From positions 806,001 to 870,000 of the forward strand of contig NZ_JAHXYH010000001.1 of the NCBI RefSeq assembly GCF_019970065.1: a stretch of DNA of 64,000 nucleotides, written 5' to 3'. The notes beneath the pieces were generated by a model. The model was given only the letters and a program-made list of their open reading frames with translations, searched no databases and was not told the origin of the DNA. Each line of letters opens with the position of its first letter. Within the stretch, counting starts at the first letter, position 1. Source of the DNA: Chryseobacterium sp. OSA05B. Lineage in GTDB: Bacteria > Bacteroidota > Bacteroidia > Flavobacteriales > Weeksellaceae. Positions 24,738 to 32,701 of the stretch are shown one piece after another. A program made the position numbers and the translations under genes.

Positions 24738-25838
24738 TTATTCAGGTAAAATATTTTTTAAAAATTTAATGATATTTTCTTTTAGCTTGACAAAAGTTTC
24801 CGAAGTTCCGAATTCCTTGTTATCATATCCGATGGGAAATCCTTTCTCAACATATTCATTATTCTTATTCATGGTCAGAACCTGAAACTGATCATTCACT
24901 TTCCCCAGACTTTCCGTATGAATATCCAGAAATTTAACCTGAGCATTTTTTGAGAAATCCAGTTTACGGATATCAATGGTTTTAATTTCTTTTTTAAGAT
25001 CCGAACGGAAATAGAGATTCATATTTTTTACATCAATCACCGTCTGCCATTCTCCGGCATAAATTGAGTTCAGAATATTCCATGCATAATCTACCGGCTT
25101 TTTGTCGTACTTGTAGTTGTTCAGCATATAATAAGCCCGGTTGTAGCGGTCTTCCCATTTTCCTTCTTTGGCAAAATCAAATTTTTCCTGTCCGCCTAAG
25201 AAATCAAATTTTTTAGCGTTGTCGAAATCTTTTTTATACTGGTTGTTGCATAAAAGTGGCATCGGCATATCTTTATCGGTCAGTACTTTATACTTTCCAT
25301 TAAGCAAAGCGATGGTAGCTGTATTTCCTTTGGCATCACTCAGAAAAAAATGACTTCCCGCAGCATTCGGCCACCAGTCAATATTGGGACCTTCATTCAG
25401 ATGATCTATCACTTCCTGTACAGACTGATAATTATCCAGCTGGTATTGAATCCACTGGGCCCAGAACATATTCGCCTGTTTTGGATTAAATACTTTTGTC
25501 GTTTCTTCAAGATATAGTTCAACCAGAAAAAGTCCCTTTTCATTCACTCCATAACATGGAAAGTCGTATCCGAGAAGATTGAAAGTCACCGATCCATATC
25601 TGGAAGTCCACTCTTTTGCAGATTTTAAATCATCAGTTGTAAGATTTTCCCAGCTGATATTTCTTTTCTGAATATCACGCTTGTTCACCACAATCATTCC
25701 CGGCATGGTTTTCCAGTTTTCATTAAAACCTACTACACAATGATCCTTTCCTTTCAGCAAAAATACCGAGCAGGCAGAAAGAATCCCGGAATATACAATT
25801 ACAGCCAACAGAAGACTGCGTAAGAATATCGTTTTCAT
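24738..25838 (-). CDS. Secreted linear amide C-N hydrolase (choloylglycine hydrolase/penicillin acylase type)
   Basis: 366-aa N-terminal-nucleophile hydrolase. A hydrophobic leader ends in SGILSA; the following Cys23 in ACSVFLL is the expected catalytic N-terminal nucleophile, exposed by signal cleavage as in Gram-negative penicillin V acylases. VVGFNENW near 35-42 matches the family's G-x-N-x-D/E-W segment, and CYGVNEKGLFLVELYL near 95-110 is the second conserved block. The family hydrolyses bile salts, penicillin V or acyl-homoserine lactones; the substrate here is unknown. LSAC also reads as a lipobox. It lies between DinB and the WYL regulator. Confidence 0.8.
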   Translation of the reverse strand: MKTIFLRSLLLAVIVYSGILSACSVFLLKGKDHCVVGFNENWKTMPGMIVVNKRDIQKRNISWENLTTDDLKSAKEWTSRYGSVTFNLLGYDFPCYGVNEKGLFLVELYLEETTKVFNPKQANMFWAQWIQYQLDNYQSVQEVIDHLNEGPNIDWWPNAAGSHFFLSDAKGNTATIALLNGKYKVLTDKDMPMPLLCNNQYKKDFDNAKKFDFLGGQEKFDFAKEGKWEDRYNRAYYMLNNYKYDKKPVDYAWNILNSIYAGEWQTVIDVKNMNLYFRSDLKKEIKTIDIRKLDFSKNAQVKFLDIHTESLGKVNDQFQVLTMNKNNEYVEKGFPIGYDNKEFGTSETFVKLKENIIKFLKNILPE

Positions 25839-25869
25839 AAATTTATATTTATTAAAAGTAAGAAAGTTT

Positions 25870-26000
25870 GAGGCTGGAAGATGGAAGTTATTGAAGTCAA
25901 AAAACTACTACAAGCCTTTTTACTATTCTTTAAAGTTATTTCATCAAATTTGATGATCACAAGAAGTTGCAAGACTAACAGTAACTTCCCTCTTCCCTCC
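25870..26000. repeat. Imperfect inverted repeat (GGAAGATGGAAGTTA/TAACTTCCCTCTTCC)
   Basis: The left arm at 25870-25890 and the right arm at 25982-26000 are imperfect inverted copies around about 90 bp of AT-rich DNA. It fills the gap between the WYL regulator stop and the amidase start. It looks like a non-coding repeat; copy number elsewhere is unknown. Confidence 0.45.
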
Positions 26001-26005
26001 TTCTG

Positions 26006-26959
26006 TTATTCCAATTTTCTTGAAATACTTTCCGTTAAATGTCTGAGCTTCATTTTCAAAGATTCCGGTTCCAAAACTGTCGCATAATCTGCAAAAGTAA
26101 TGAGCCAACGGGGAAAACCTTCATCAATCCATTCCGTATCAAAGGTCATTTCAATTCCATTTTCGGTCTCCGTTTCTTCAATAAAACCGTAGTACCTTTT
26201 TGAATTAACGATATGCCCGATTATTTTTTTCTCTACTAAAAGTCTAACCCTTGTTTTCTCCCCATTGGAATATCTTCTGTAATCGTTGATCTGTCCGTAT
26301 TCCTGTGAAAACGGATTCTGAGTTTTAAAAATCTGTAAGATCCTGTCAACCCGGAACTGTCTGAAATCTTTTCTCAGGGTACAGAATGCCATGATATACC
26401 AGTAATTAAATTCAAAGAAAACACCGACCGCTTCAACTGTTCTGTTGGTTACTGTAGAATCCACGGTTTTATATTCAATGATCAATTGAGTTTTATCTGC
26501 AATACTTTCCAAAATGGTGGGAATCACATTTTTGATTTCACTTCCGGGCTGGGTATGGTGATTAAAAACATCAATCTGTTTTTCAATATTCCGGATCAGA
26601 TTTTTATCTGAATGCCGAAGTACCGACCTTACTTTTTCCATCGCGGTCTGATAATGATCTCCAAGGCTTTGGTGGGAAAATTTCTGCATCAGTTTTTCAG
26701 CGGTGATAAAGCTCAGCACTTCTTCTTTTGTGAACATAATGGGCGGAAGTTTATAACCGTCCATCAGGGAGTATCCGTTCCCGGCTTCTCCTATAATAGG
26801 GATACCCGCATTCTCAAGTGTTTTCACGTCACGGTAAATCGTCCGGATACTGACATCAAATTTAGCAGCAAGGTCTTGTGCCCTTACTGTCGGTTTCGAC
26901 TGCAGTTGTGTGAGAATAGCCGTTACTCTGTCCAGTTTTTTAAGATAGTGATCGTTCAT
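26006..26959 (-). CDS. YafY-type HTH-WYL transcriptional regulator
   Basis: 317-aa regulator. The N-terminus is a DeoR-like winged helix (RAQDLAAKFDVSIRTIYRDVKTLENAGIPI, about 22-51). The middle and C-terminal parts are a WYL domain (VGVFFEFNYWYIMAFCTLRKDFRQFRVDRI, about 178-207) and a WCX extension. WYL domains bind nucleic acids or small ligands. It lies upstream of the amidase on the same strand, with a 167-bp gap holding a repeat. Its target could be DinB or the amidase. Confidence 0.9.
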   Translation of the reverse strand: MNDHYLKKLDRVTAILTQLQSKPTVRAQDLAAKFDVSIRTIYRDVKTLENAGIPIIGEAGNGYSLMDGYKLPPIMFTKEEVLSFITAEKLMQKFSHQSLGDHYQTAMEKVRSVLRHSDKNLIRNIEKQIDVFNHHTQPGSEIKNVIPTILESIADKTQLIIEYKTVDSTVTNRTVEAVGVFFEFNYWYIMAFCTLRKDFRQFRVDRILQIFKTQNPFSQEYGQINDYRRYSNGEKTRVRLLVEKKIIGHIVNSKRYYGFIEETETENGIEMTFDTEWIDEGFPRWLITFADYATVLEPESLKMKLRHLTESISRKLE

Positions 26960-27093
26960 ATTAATATGACAAATCTATCAATCTTTTTTGGTCTGGAAAA
27001 TATAAATCATGATTTTGATTGTTCGAATGAAGCAAATCCATAATGTATAAATGTCTGCAAAATCAGCAGGATCTGCTAGAACAAAAATTCTGA

Positions 27094-28902
27094 TCAATTA
27101 TCCTTAAAAGAATTCACCAGTTTATCCAGATTTAAACTTCTTGCCGAAGCATCAAAAATTTCACGGTACGTTCCATTAAGCTGAACCAGATCATCGTGAG
27201 TTCCGCTTTCCACTACCCTTCCTTTTTTCATCACGTAAATCGTATCCGAATCCAGGATCTGTGACAGTGAATGGGAAATAATAACCACAGTCCGGCCTTC
27301 TTTAATGGCATCCAGCGAATTCTTGATCTGCTCCGTAGCAATAGCGTCCAGACTGGCCGTTGGCTCATCAAGGAAAATAATCGGTGGATTTTTCAGGAAT
27401 AATCTGGCTATGGCAATTCTCTGCTGCTGCCCTCCCGAAAGCTGAGTAGCATCATGCTGATAACCATCCGGAAGATCCAGAATCTGATCGTGCAGGTAGG
27501 CTTTTCTTGAAGCTTCCTGAATTTCCTCAAAACTGGCATTCATATCACCATATCGGATATTATCTTCAATGCTTCCCTGGAAAATATGGTTTCTCTGAAG
27601 AACAAGACCTAAATCGTTTCTCAGAAAAGTATTATTAAATTCATTTAAATCAACTCCATCCAGCAGAATCTCTCCGGAATTTGGAAGATAGAATTTACAG
27701 AGCAGATTGATCACCGTTGATTTTCCGGCTCCGCTCAGCCCTACGAGTGCTGTAGTTTTCCCGTTCTCAATTTTCATGGAAACATCGTGTAAGGCTTTTG
27801 TTCCGTTCGGATAACTGAAATCTACATTTTTCAGTTCAAAATTTCCTTTGATCTGCTTTTCTACATAGGTTCCGTTCTGTTCTTTTTCATCATCAGCATT
27901 CAGTATCTCAAAATAGCCTTCTGCATAGATCATGGCATCATTCATATCATCGTAAATTCTGTGAAGCTGACGAATAGGAGCTGAAATATTATTAAATAGC
28001 ATAATGTGAAGCATGATTGCTCCGATCGTCATCTGCTGGTCCAATACCAAATACACCGTCAGAAGAATAATTAAAACCACTCCAAACTGCTCGATGAATG
28101 TTTTTAAACCATCATAAATAAAGTTGGTTTTCCTGGTGAACATCTGACTTTCCATCAACTCCATCTGCAGGTCATACTGTTTTTTACCTTCAAATTTTTC
28201 ACGGACAAAACTCTTGATCACCATAATGGAATTGATCAGATTTAATAATCCTGAAGTTTTCCTTTCTCTTTGATTTCTGAGCTGACGGCGAACTCCCCCC
28301 AATTTTTTTGCCTGCAGTGAACTTATATAAAAATAGATCGGGACAATGATCGTAGAAACCATTCCAACATATACATTCTGCATGTACATAATGATTAAGG
28401 CAATGATGGCATTGGAAAACAGAGGTAATATATCAATAAAGAAGTTCTGCACCAGCTTCGTTAGGCTTTCAATACCACGGTCTATCCTGATCTGCAGCTT
28501 TCCGGACTCATGATTCTCATCATTGAAATAAGCTACCCTGTACGACAGGATCTTATCGATGGCAGATTGGGCCAGAACGGAACTCACATTGATCCTTATT
28601 TTTTCACCATAAAACTTCTGCCCGAAATTGATAAAAATATTGAGCAGTTCTTTTCCGAGTAAAATAATCGAGATGACCACCAGAATATGGATTCCTTCAG
28701 ACATCGGGTGCGGAAGATGAGTAAGATTGGTCACCTCATCCACCGTATATTTTAATACAAGGGGGTTAACCTGTGCAGCAAGAGCGCCTAAAAAAGTAAG
28801 AAACAACGTCCCGTAAATCATTAAACGGTAAGGTCTGATAAATGGAACCAGCTGTTTATAGACTCCAAATAAGGTGACGGTTCTGTTAAAAGGTTTTGCC
28901 AT
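27094..28902 (-). CDS. ABC exporter, fused permease and ATPase
   Basis: 602-aa half-transporter that should work as a homodimer in the inner membrane. Six membrane helices lie in residues about 20-320 and the nucleotide-binding domain follows. Walker A is GLSGAGKST (near 393), the Q-loop LQRNHIFQGS, the signature LSGGQQQRIAIAR, Walker B IIFLDEPTASLD and the H-switch ISHSL. The family exports lipids, drugs or peptides. No C39 peptidase domain is present, so it is not a typical GG-leader peptide exporter. It is monocistronic, with the start 144 bp from the divergent flavohaemoglobin gene. Confidence 0.92.
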   Translation of the reverse strand: MAKPFNRTVTLFGVYKQLVPFIRPYRLMIYGTLFLTFLGALAAQVNPLVLKYTVDEVTNLTHLPHPMSEGIHILVVISIILLGKELLNIFINFGQKFYGEKIRINVSSVLAQSAIDKILSYRVAYFNDENHESGKLQIRIDRGIESLTKLVQNFFIDILPLFSNAIIALIIMYMQNVYVGMVSTIIVPIYFYISSLQAKKLGGVRRQLRNQRERKTSGLLNLINSIMVIKSFVREKFEGKKQYDLQMELMESQMFTRKTNFIYDGLKTFIEQFGVVLIILLTVYLVLDQQMTIGAIMLHIMLFNNISAPIRQLHRIYDDMNDAMIYAEGYFEILNADDEKEQNGTYVEKQIKGNFELKNVDFSYPNGTKALHDVSMKIENGKTTALVGLSGAGKSTVINLLCKFYLPNSGEILLDGVDLNEFNNTFLRNDLGLVLQRNHIFQGSIEDNIRYGDMNASFEEIQEASRKAYLHDQILDLPDGYQHDATQLSGGQQQRIAIARLFLKNPPIIFLDEPTASLDAIATEQIKNSLDAIKEGRTVVIISHSLSQILDSDTIYVMKKGRVVESGTHDDLVQLNGTYREIFDASARSLNLDKLVNSFKDN

Positions 28903-28978
28903 GAGAATTCGTTAATCAAAATTTATACATTTTTTGGCAAAAATCGCTGTTTTTTTCCAATAAATGTTTAAAATCATA

Positions 28979-29001
28979 TTGTTGTATTTTAAATACAACA
29001 A
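28979..29001 (+). promoter_or_regulatory. 23-bp palindromic operator, probable NsrR site
   Basis: Perfect 11-1-11 palindrome: TTGTTGTATTT (28979-28989), a central T, then AAATACAACAA (28991-29001). Its layout and the inner ATTT-N-AAAT agree with the NsrR consensus known from Proteobacteria. It lies just upstream of the -7 element of hmp, and an NsrR-like gene is the second gene of that operon. Confidence 0.72.
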
Positions 29002-29016
29002 ATAAAAATCTTTTTG

Positions 29017-29024
29017 TAGATTTG
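29017..29024 (+). promoter_or_regulatory. -7 element of the hmp promoter
   Basis: TAGATTTG (TAnnTTTG), 22 bp before the hmp ATG and 15 bp after the palindrome, so a bound repressor would cover the -33 region. Confidence 0.65.
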
Positions 29025-29046
29025 TCTCATTATTAAATAAAACAAG

Positions 29047-30249
29047 ATGAATCCGAACCAAAAAAAATTAATCACATCGACGGTACCTGTTTTAAAAACG
29101 AATGGTACAGATCTTACGAAACACTTTTATGCAAGAATGTTTAAACATCATCCTGAGCTGAAAAATATTTTCAACATGAGCCATCAGGCCAGTGGAAAAC
29201 AGCAACATGCTTTGGCCGGTGCAGTCCTTGCCTATGCGGAACACATTGAAAATCCGGAGGTCCTTATGAATGTTTTGAAGTCTATCGGCAATAAACATGT
29301 AAGTCTTAATATCAGCCCGGAGCAGTACGATATCGTTGGACATCATTTAATTTCTTCCATTAAAGAAGTGCTGGGAGAAGCTGCCACCGATGAATTGATT
29401 GAAGCGTGGACACAGGCTTATAACGAGCTCGCACAAATCATGATCTCTATTGAAGAAGATCTGTATCAGTCTACGCTTAAAAAAGACGGAGGATGGAAAG
29501 GTTGGAGAACCTTTGTTATTGCGGATATTGCTGAGGAGAGCAGTGAAGTTAAATCTTTCTACTTAAAACCACAAGATGAGGGTTCCATCGCAGATTATCT
29601 TCCCGGACAGTATCTTTCTGTGAAATTATTTATCCCGGGATTGGGTCATGAACAGGTCAGACAATACAGTCTTTCATCTGCTTTTAACCCGGAACACTAT
29701 AGAATATCCGTAAAAAAAGAAGTCAATCCAAACGCTCCGGAAGGTGCAGTTTCCAATGTTCTGCATCAGAAAAATATCGGTGATGAAATATGGGTAAGTG
29801 CTCCTGCAGGGGTATTCCATGCGGGTGTTGACGGTAATCAGCCATTGGTATTAATCAGTGGTGGTATTGGGGTAACGCCACTTCTCAGCATGCTCGAAAC
29901 CAATAAAAATAAGCTTCAGGAAAACACAACTGTATGGCTTCACAGCTGCCGCAATGAAAAAGTTCATGCCTTCAAGGACCAGATCGATCTATTGAACCAG
30001 GACAACGAGTGGCTGACTACCCATATTTTTTATGAAACGGTTTCAAAAAATGAAAATAGTGCTATAAAAGAAGGAAGAATTGATTTGGTAGAACTCAAAG
30101 ACGAGGTACTGATTGATGATGCAAAGTATTATATTTGTGGTCCGGAAGTCTTTATCAAAGTGCAGTATAATTCTCTTATCAAACTTGGAATTGCACAGGA
30201 AAATATTTTATTTGAGGAGTTTGGACCTCAATTACTTCATTTTAATTAA
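29047..30249 (+). CDS. hmp: Flavohaemoglobin (nitric oxide dioxygenase)
   Basis: 400-aa enzyme that turns NO and O2 into nitrate using NAD(P)H. Residues about 1-140 are a globin (FYARMFKHHPELKNIFNM; the haem-ligand His is in the GNKHVSLNI segment). Residues about 150-255 are the FAD domain (GQYLSVKLFIPG, then RQYSLSS), and 265-400 the NAD domain (LISGGIGVTPLLSML, YYICGPEVF). Length and domain order match E. coli Hmp. It is followed after 6 bp by an NsrR-like repressor, and a palindromic operator covers its promoter. Confidence 0.96.
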   Translation: MNPNQKKLITSTVPVLKTNGTDLTKHFYARMFKHHPELKNIFNMSHQASGKQQHALAGAVLAYAEHIENPEVLMNVLKSIGNKHVSLNISPEQYDIVGHHLISSIKEVLGEAATDELIEAWTQAYNELAQIMISIEEDLYQSTLKKDGGWKGWRTFVIADIAEESSEVKSFYLKPQDEGSIADYLPGQYLSVKLFIPGLGHEQVRQYSLSSAFNPEHYRISVKKEVNPNAPEGAVSNVLHQKNIGDEIWVSAPAGVFHAGVDGNQPLVLISGGIGVTPLLSMLETNKNKLQENTTVWLHSCRNEKVHAFKDQIDLLNQDNEWLTTHIFYETVSKNENSAIKEGRIDLVELKDEVLIDDAKYYICGPEVFIKVQYNSLIKLGIAQENILFEEFGPQLLHFN

Positions 30250-30255
30250 TTATCA

Positions 30256-30693
30256 ATGAAACTGAATCACTTTACCGATTACAGCCTGCGTGTCTTAATC
30301 TATTTAAACAAAAAGGACAAAACCGCTTCATCTTCTTTGGATGAGCTGTCCGGGGAGTTGGATATATTGCGCAATCATCTCATTAAGGTGGTTCAGTTTT
30401 TATCTAAAGAAGAACTGGTCATTACGAAAAGAGGAAAAAATGGTGGTATTATAATATCTGACAAAGCCCTCAATACAGGACTGGGTACTCTGATTCACCT
30501 TTTGGAACAGGATGATTCTCCCGTCATCAACTGCCACTCCAAACCTTGTGTTTTTATGCCTTTCAGCTGTCAGTTGAAATTCTTTCTGGATACTGCTTAT
30601 CAAGCTTTTATAGATAGCATGAACCAGCACAAACTCTCTGATATTGTGTTTAATAACTGGGAAAGTATCTTCGCAGGCCGTCAAAATGTTTGA
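30256..30693 (+). CDS. nsrR: Rrf2-family regulator, NsrR-like
   Basis: 145-aa winged-helix repressor of the Rrf2 family (MKLNHFTDYSLRVLIYL; LSGELDILRNHLIKVVQFLSKEELVITKRGKNGGI). Three cysteines, Cys93, Cys98 and Cys105 in NCHSKPCVFMPFSC, would hold an Fe-S cluster that senses NO. E. coli NsrR has C-x4-C-x5-C; here the second gap is six residues. Six bp behind hmp, it probably represses its own operon through the palindrome at 28979-29001. NsrR is preferred over IscR because of hmp, the operator and the NCxxxxC text. Confidence 0.87.
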   Translation: MKLNHFTDYSLRVLIYLNKKDKTASSSLDELSGELDILRNHLIKVVQFLSKEELVITKRGKNGGIIISDKALNTGLGTLIHLLEQDDSPVINCHSKPCVFMPFSCQLKFFLDTAYQAFIDSMNQHKLSDIVFNNWESIFAGRQNV

Positions 30694-30698
30694 TTTTA

Positions 30699-30940
30699 GA
30701 TATCAGATTTCAGACACTAGATGTGAGACATTAGGTTAAGGCTGAGATTGAAAAATGTGAATGGTCAATTTTGCTTTGCAAGTGAATGGTAAGTGGTAGA
30801 TTGGAGAATCGTGAATCAAGAGCCAAGATGATAGATGTCAGACATCAGACAATAATCTTATTAACTTAATTACTACAAACAAGCAACCAGCAACCACCTC
30901 CAAACTCATTTACCCTCAAACCCTCTTACTCTCAAACCCC
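30699..30940 (-). repeat. Dispersed repeat, copy B (inverted partner of 15680-15917)
   Basis: Reverse complement of copy A with the same ordered words. It fills the gap between the convergent nsrR and lptB genes. A small palindrome, GATGTCAGACATC (30834-30846), lies inside. No coding potential is seen. Confidence 0.85.
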
Positions 30941-30981
30941 AAAACTCTCCGACGCTCCAACTGGTTACCCGGTTATTCAAT

Positions 30982-32043
30982 TTATCCTTCGTAGAAATAC
31001 GTTGTAAGGTAATGCAGTTCCGGCTTACTGGCTGCTTTAGATTCTGCTTCTGCCTGCTCCAAGGTATACTGAGAAGTCAGTTCTTTTCTTTGGAAAACGA
31101 AAGAATTATTGGCATTCTTATCTACCACTTCATTGAAGATATGTTCAATTTCTGAATTGGCAAGTGAAGCAAAACTGGCGTCTTCAAAGCCGTACATCAG
31201 TCTCAGATCATCAAACTGTCCGAAGTTTTCATCTACAAATCCCTGAAGCTGTGGTTTAGAATCAAAATTCCCCGCCCAGATGTTATAGATATATTTTTTC
31301 TTTTTCGGTTTGTCTAAAATACTCTGATATACAAAGTTCTCACCCAGATAAGCCTCTCTTACCTGCGGATCATTGGCAAGATCTTCCGGAAGTCCTTCTT
31401 TCAGGATCTTTCCTTCAAACATGATGTATGTTTTATTGGTAATGGCTAAGGTCTGCTGTACGTTGTGGTCGGTGATCAGGATCCCGATATTTTTGTCTAC
31501 CAAACTTCTCACAATCTTCTGGATATCTTCCACCGCAATCGGGTCTACCCCTGCAAAAGGCTCATCTAGAAGGATAAAATTCGGACTGGTAGCAAGACAT
31601 CGTGCAATTTCGGTTCTACGTCTTTCTCCACCGGAAAGAAGGTCCCCTCTGTTTTTACGTACATGCTGCAATGAAAATTCTTCAATCAGTTCATCACATT
31701 TGATCTGCTGCTCACGTCTTGAAAGCTTGGTAAGCTGTAAAACACCCATGATGTTTTCTTCTACAGACAGCTTTCTGAAAATCGAAGCTTCCTGTGCCAG
31801 ATACCCGATTCCTTTCTGAGCACGACGATACATCGCATCCGTAGTAATTTCCTGCTTATCGAGGAAGATTTTTCCTGAAGTAGGCTTAACCAGTCCCACG
31901 ATCATATAAAACGAAGTGGTCTTTCCTGCTCCGTTAGGACCAAGCAAACCAACAATTTCTCCCTGTTGAACCTGTACAGAAACGCCTTTTACTACTTTTT
32001 TAGGACCGTATTCTTTGATTAAGTTTTCTCCTCGTAAAATCAT
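30982..32043 (-). CDS. lptB: LPS export ABC transporter ATPase LptB with about 110-aa C-terminal extension
   Basis: 353 aa. Residues 1-241 are a full LptB: Walker A GPNGAGKTT, signature LSGGERRRTEIAR, Walker B FILLDEPFAGVDP and ITDHNVQQTL, ending VREAYLGENF, where E. coli LptB (241 aa) also ends. LptB drives LptFG and the LPS bridge to the outer membrane. Residues about 245-353 are an added charged domain (KPKKKKYIYNIWAGNFDSKP and onward; EQAEAESKAASKPELHY) that I do not recognise. The start is supported by a TATCTTTG element 6 bp upstream. No lptA or lptC neighbour is visible. Confidence 0.92.
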   Translation of the reverse strand: MILRGENLIKEYGPKKVVKGVSVQVQQGEIVGLLGPNGAGKTTSFYMIVGLVKPTSGKIFLDKQEITTDAMYRRAQKGIGYLAQEASIFRKLSVEENIMGVLQLTKLSRREQQIKCDELIEEFSLQHVRKNRGDLLSGGERRRTEIARCLATSPNFILLDEPFAGVDPIAVEDIQKIVRSLVDKNIGILITDHNVQQTLAITNKTYIMFEGKILKEGLPEDLANDPQVREAYLGENFVYQSILDKPKKKKYIYNIWAGNFDSKPQLQGFVDENFGQFDDLRLMYGFEDASFASLANSEIEHIFNEVVDKNANNSFVFQRKELTSQYTLEQAEAESKAASKPELHYLTTYFYEG

Positions 32044-32048
32044 AGGAG

Positions 32049-32056
32049 CAAAGATA
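32049..32056 (-). promoter_or_regulatory. -7 element of the lptB promoter
   Basis: TATCTTTG on the minus strand, with TTTG 15 bp upstream (32072-32075). It implies a very short leader before the ATG at 32043. Confidence 0.6.
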
Positions 32057-32271
32057 AAGTTTTTTTGAATTCAAATTTTAGATTATAAACTCTATCCCCG
32101 GTTTTTTGATGGATTGGTTTTAATTTCATTGATCATTCCTGCTATATTTAAAGGGGGCAAGCATGAATTTCATTAAAAAACTAAAGCATTTAAACCCTTA
32201 TTTTGTAACTCCCTCCCTTTTTCTTCGACGTATTGGGAAATTATTTTATTCATCACCAAAAAAAATTAACA

Positions 32272-32568
32272 ATGGAAAATTACGGTTATACCAAAACAGA
32301 CGGCACACAAAACCAGCAGCAAAGTAATGTTCCTTACCGCTCGGAAAAGAAAATTCCTGCGGCGATATTAGGAATTCTTGTAGGCTGGCTGGCTTTAAAT
32401 AAATTTTATCTGGGCTATACCAAAGAAGGTGTGATTCAGCTTGTCCTGAATATTGTCACTTTTGGGGCGGCTTCCATTATTCCTTTTATTGAGGGGATTT
32501 TATACCTGTTCATGAATGATAAGCAGTTTGATGATACCTATGTGTATGGGAAAAAAGGATGGCTTTAA
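32272..32568 (+). CDS. TM2 domain membrane protein
   Basis: 98 aa from the ATG at 32272 (a start 39 bp upstream adds an unconserved tail). The N-terminal 24 residues are polar and Gln-rich. Then comes the TM2 pair of helices: PAAILGILVGWLALNKFYLG, then YTKEGVIQLVLNIVTFG and a C-terminal helix. The NKFYLGYTKEG turn between the helices is the TM2 hallmark. Function unknown. It is followed by a low-complexity repeat. Confidence 0.85.
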   Translation: MENYGYTKTDGTQNQQQSNVPYRSEKKIPAAILGILVGWLALNKFYLGYTKEGVIQLVLNIVTFGAASIIPFIEGILYLFMNDKQFDDTYVYGKKGWL

Positions 32569-32640
32569 TGATGGGATGATTTGATGATTTGACGATTTGA
32601 TGATGGGATGATGTGGAGATGGGGTGATTCGTTGATATGG
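32568..32640. repeat. Low-complexity GATGATTTG-type degenerate tandem repeat
   Basis: About eight degenerate units of 8-9 bp (GATGATTTG, ACGATTTG, ATGATGGG, ATGATGTGG and so on) directly after the TM2 stop codon. Confidence 0.75.
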
Positions 32641-32701
32641 ACGTCTTCATTTTTGTTTTATTTCCTTATTTTTATGCCACCAAATCAAGAATTAATTTAC
32701 T

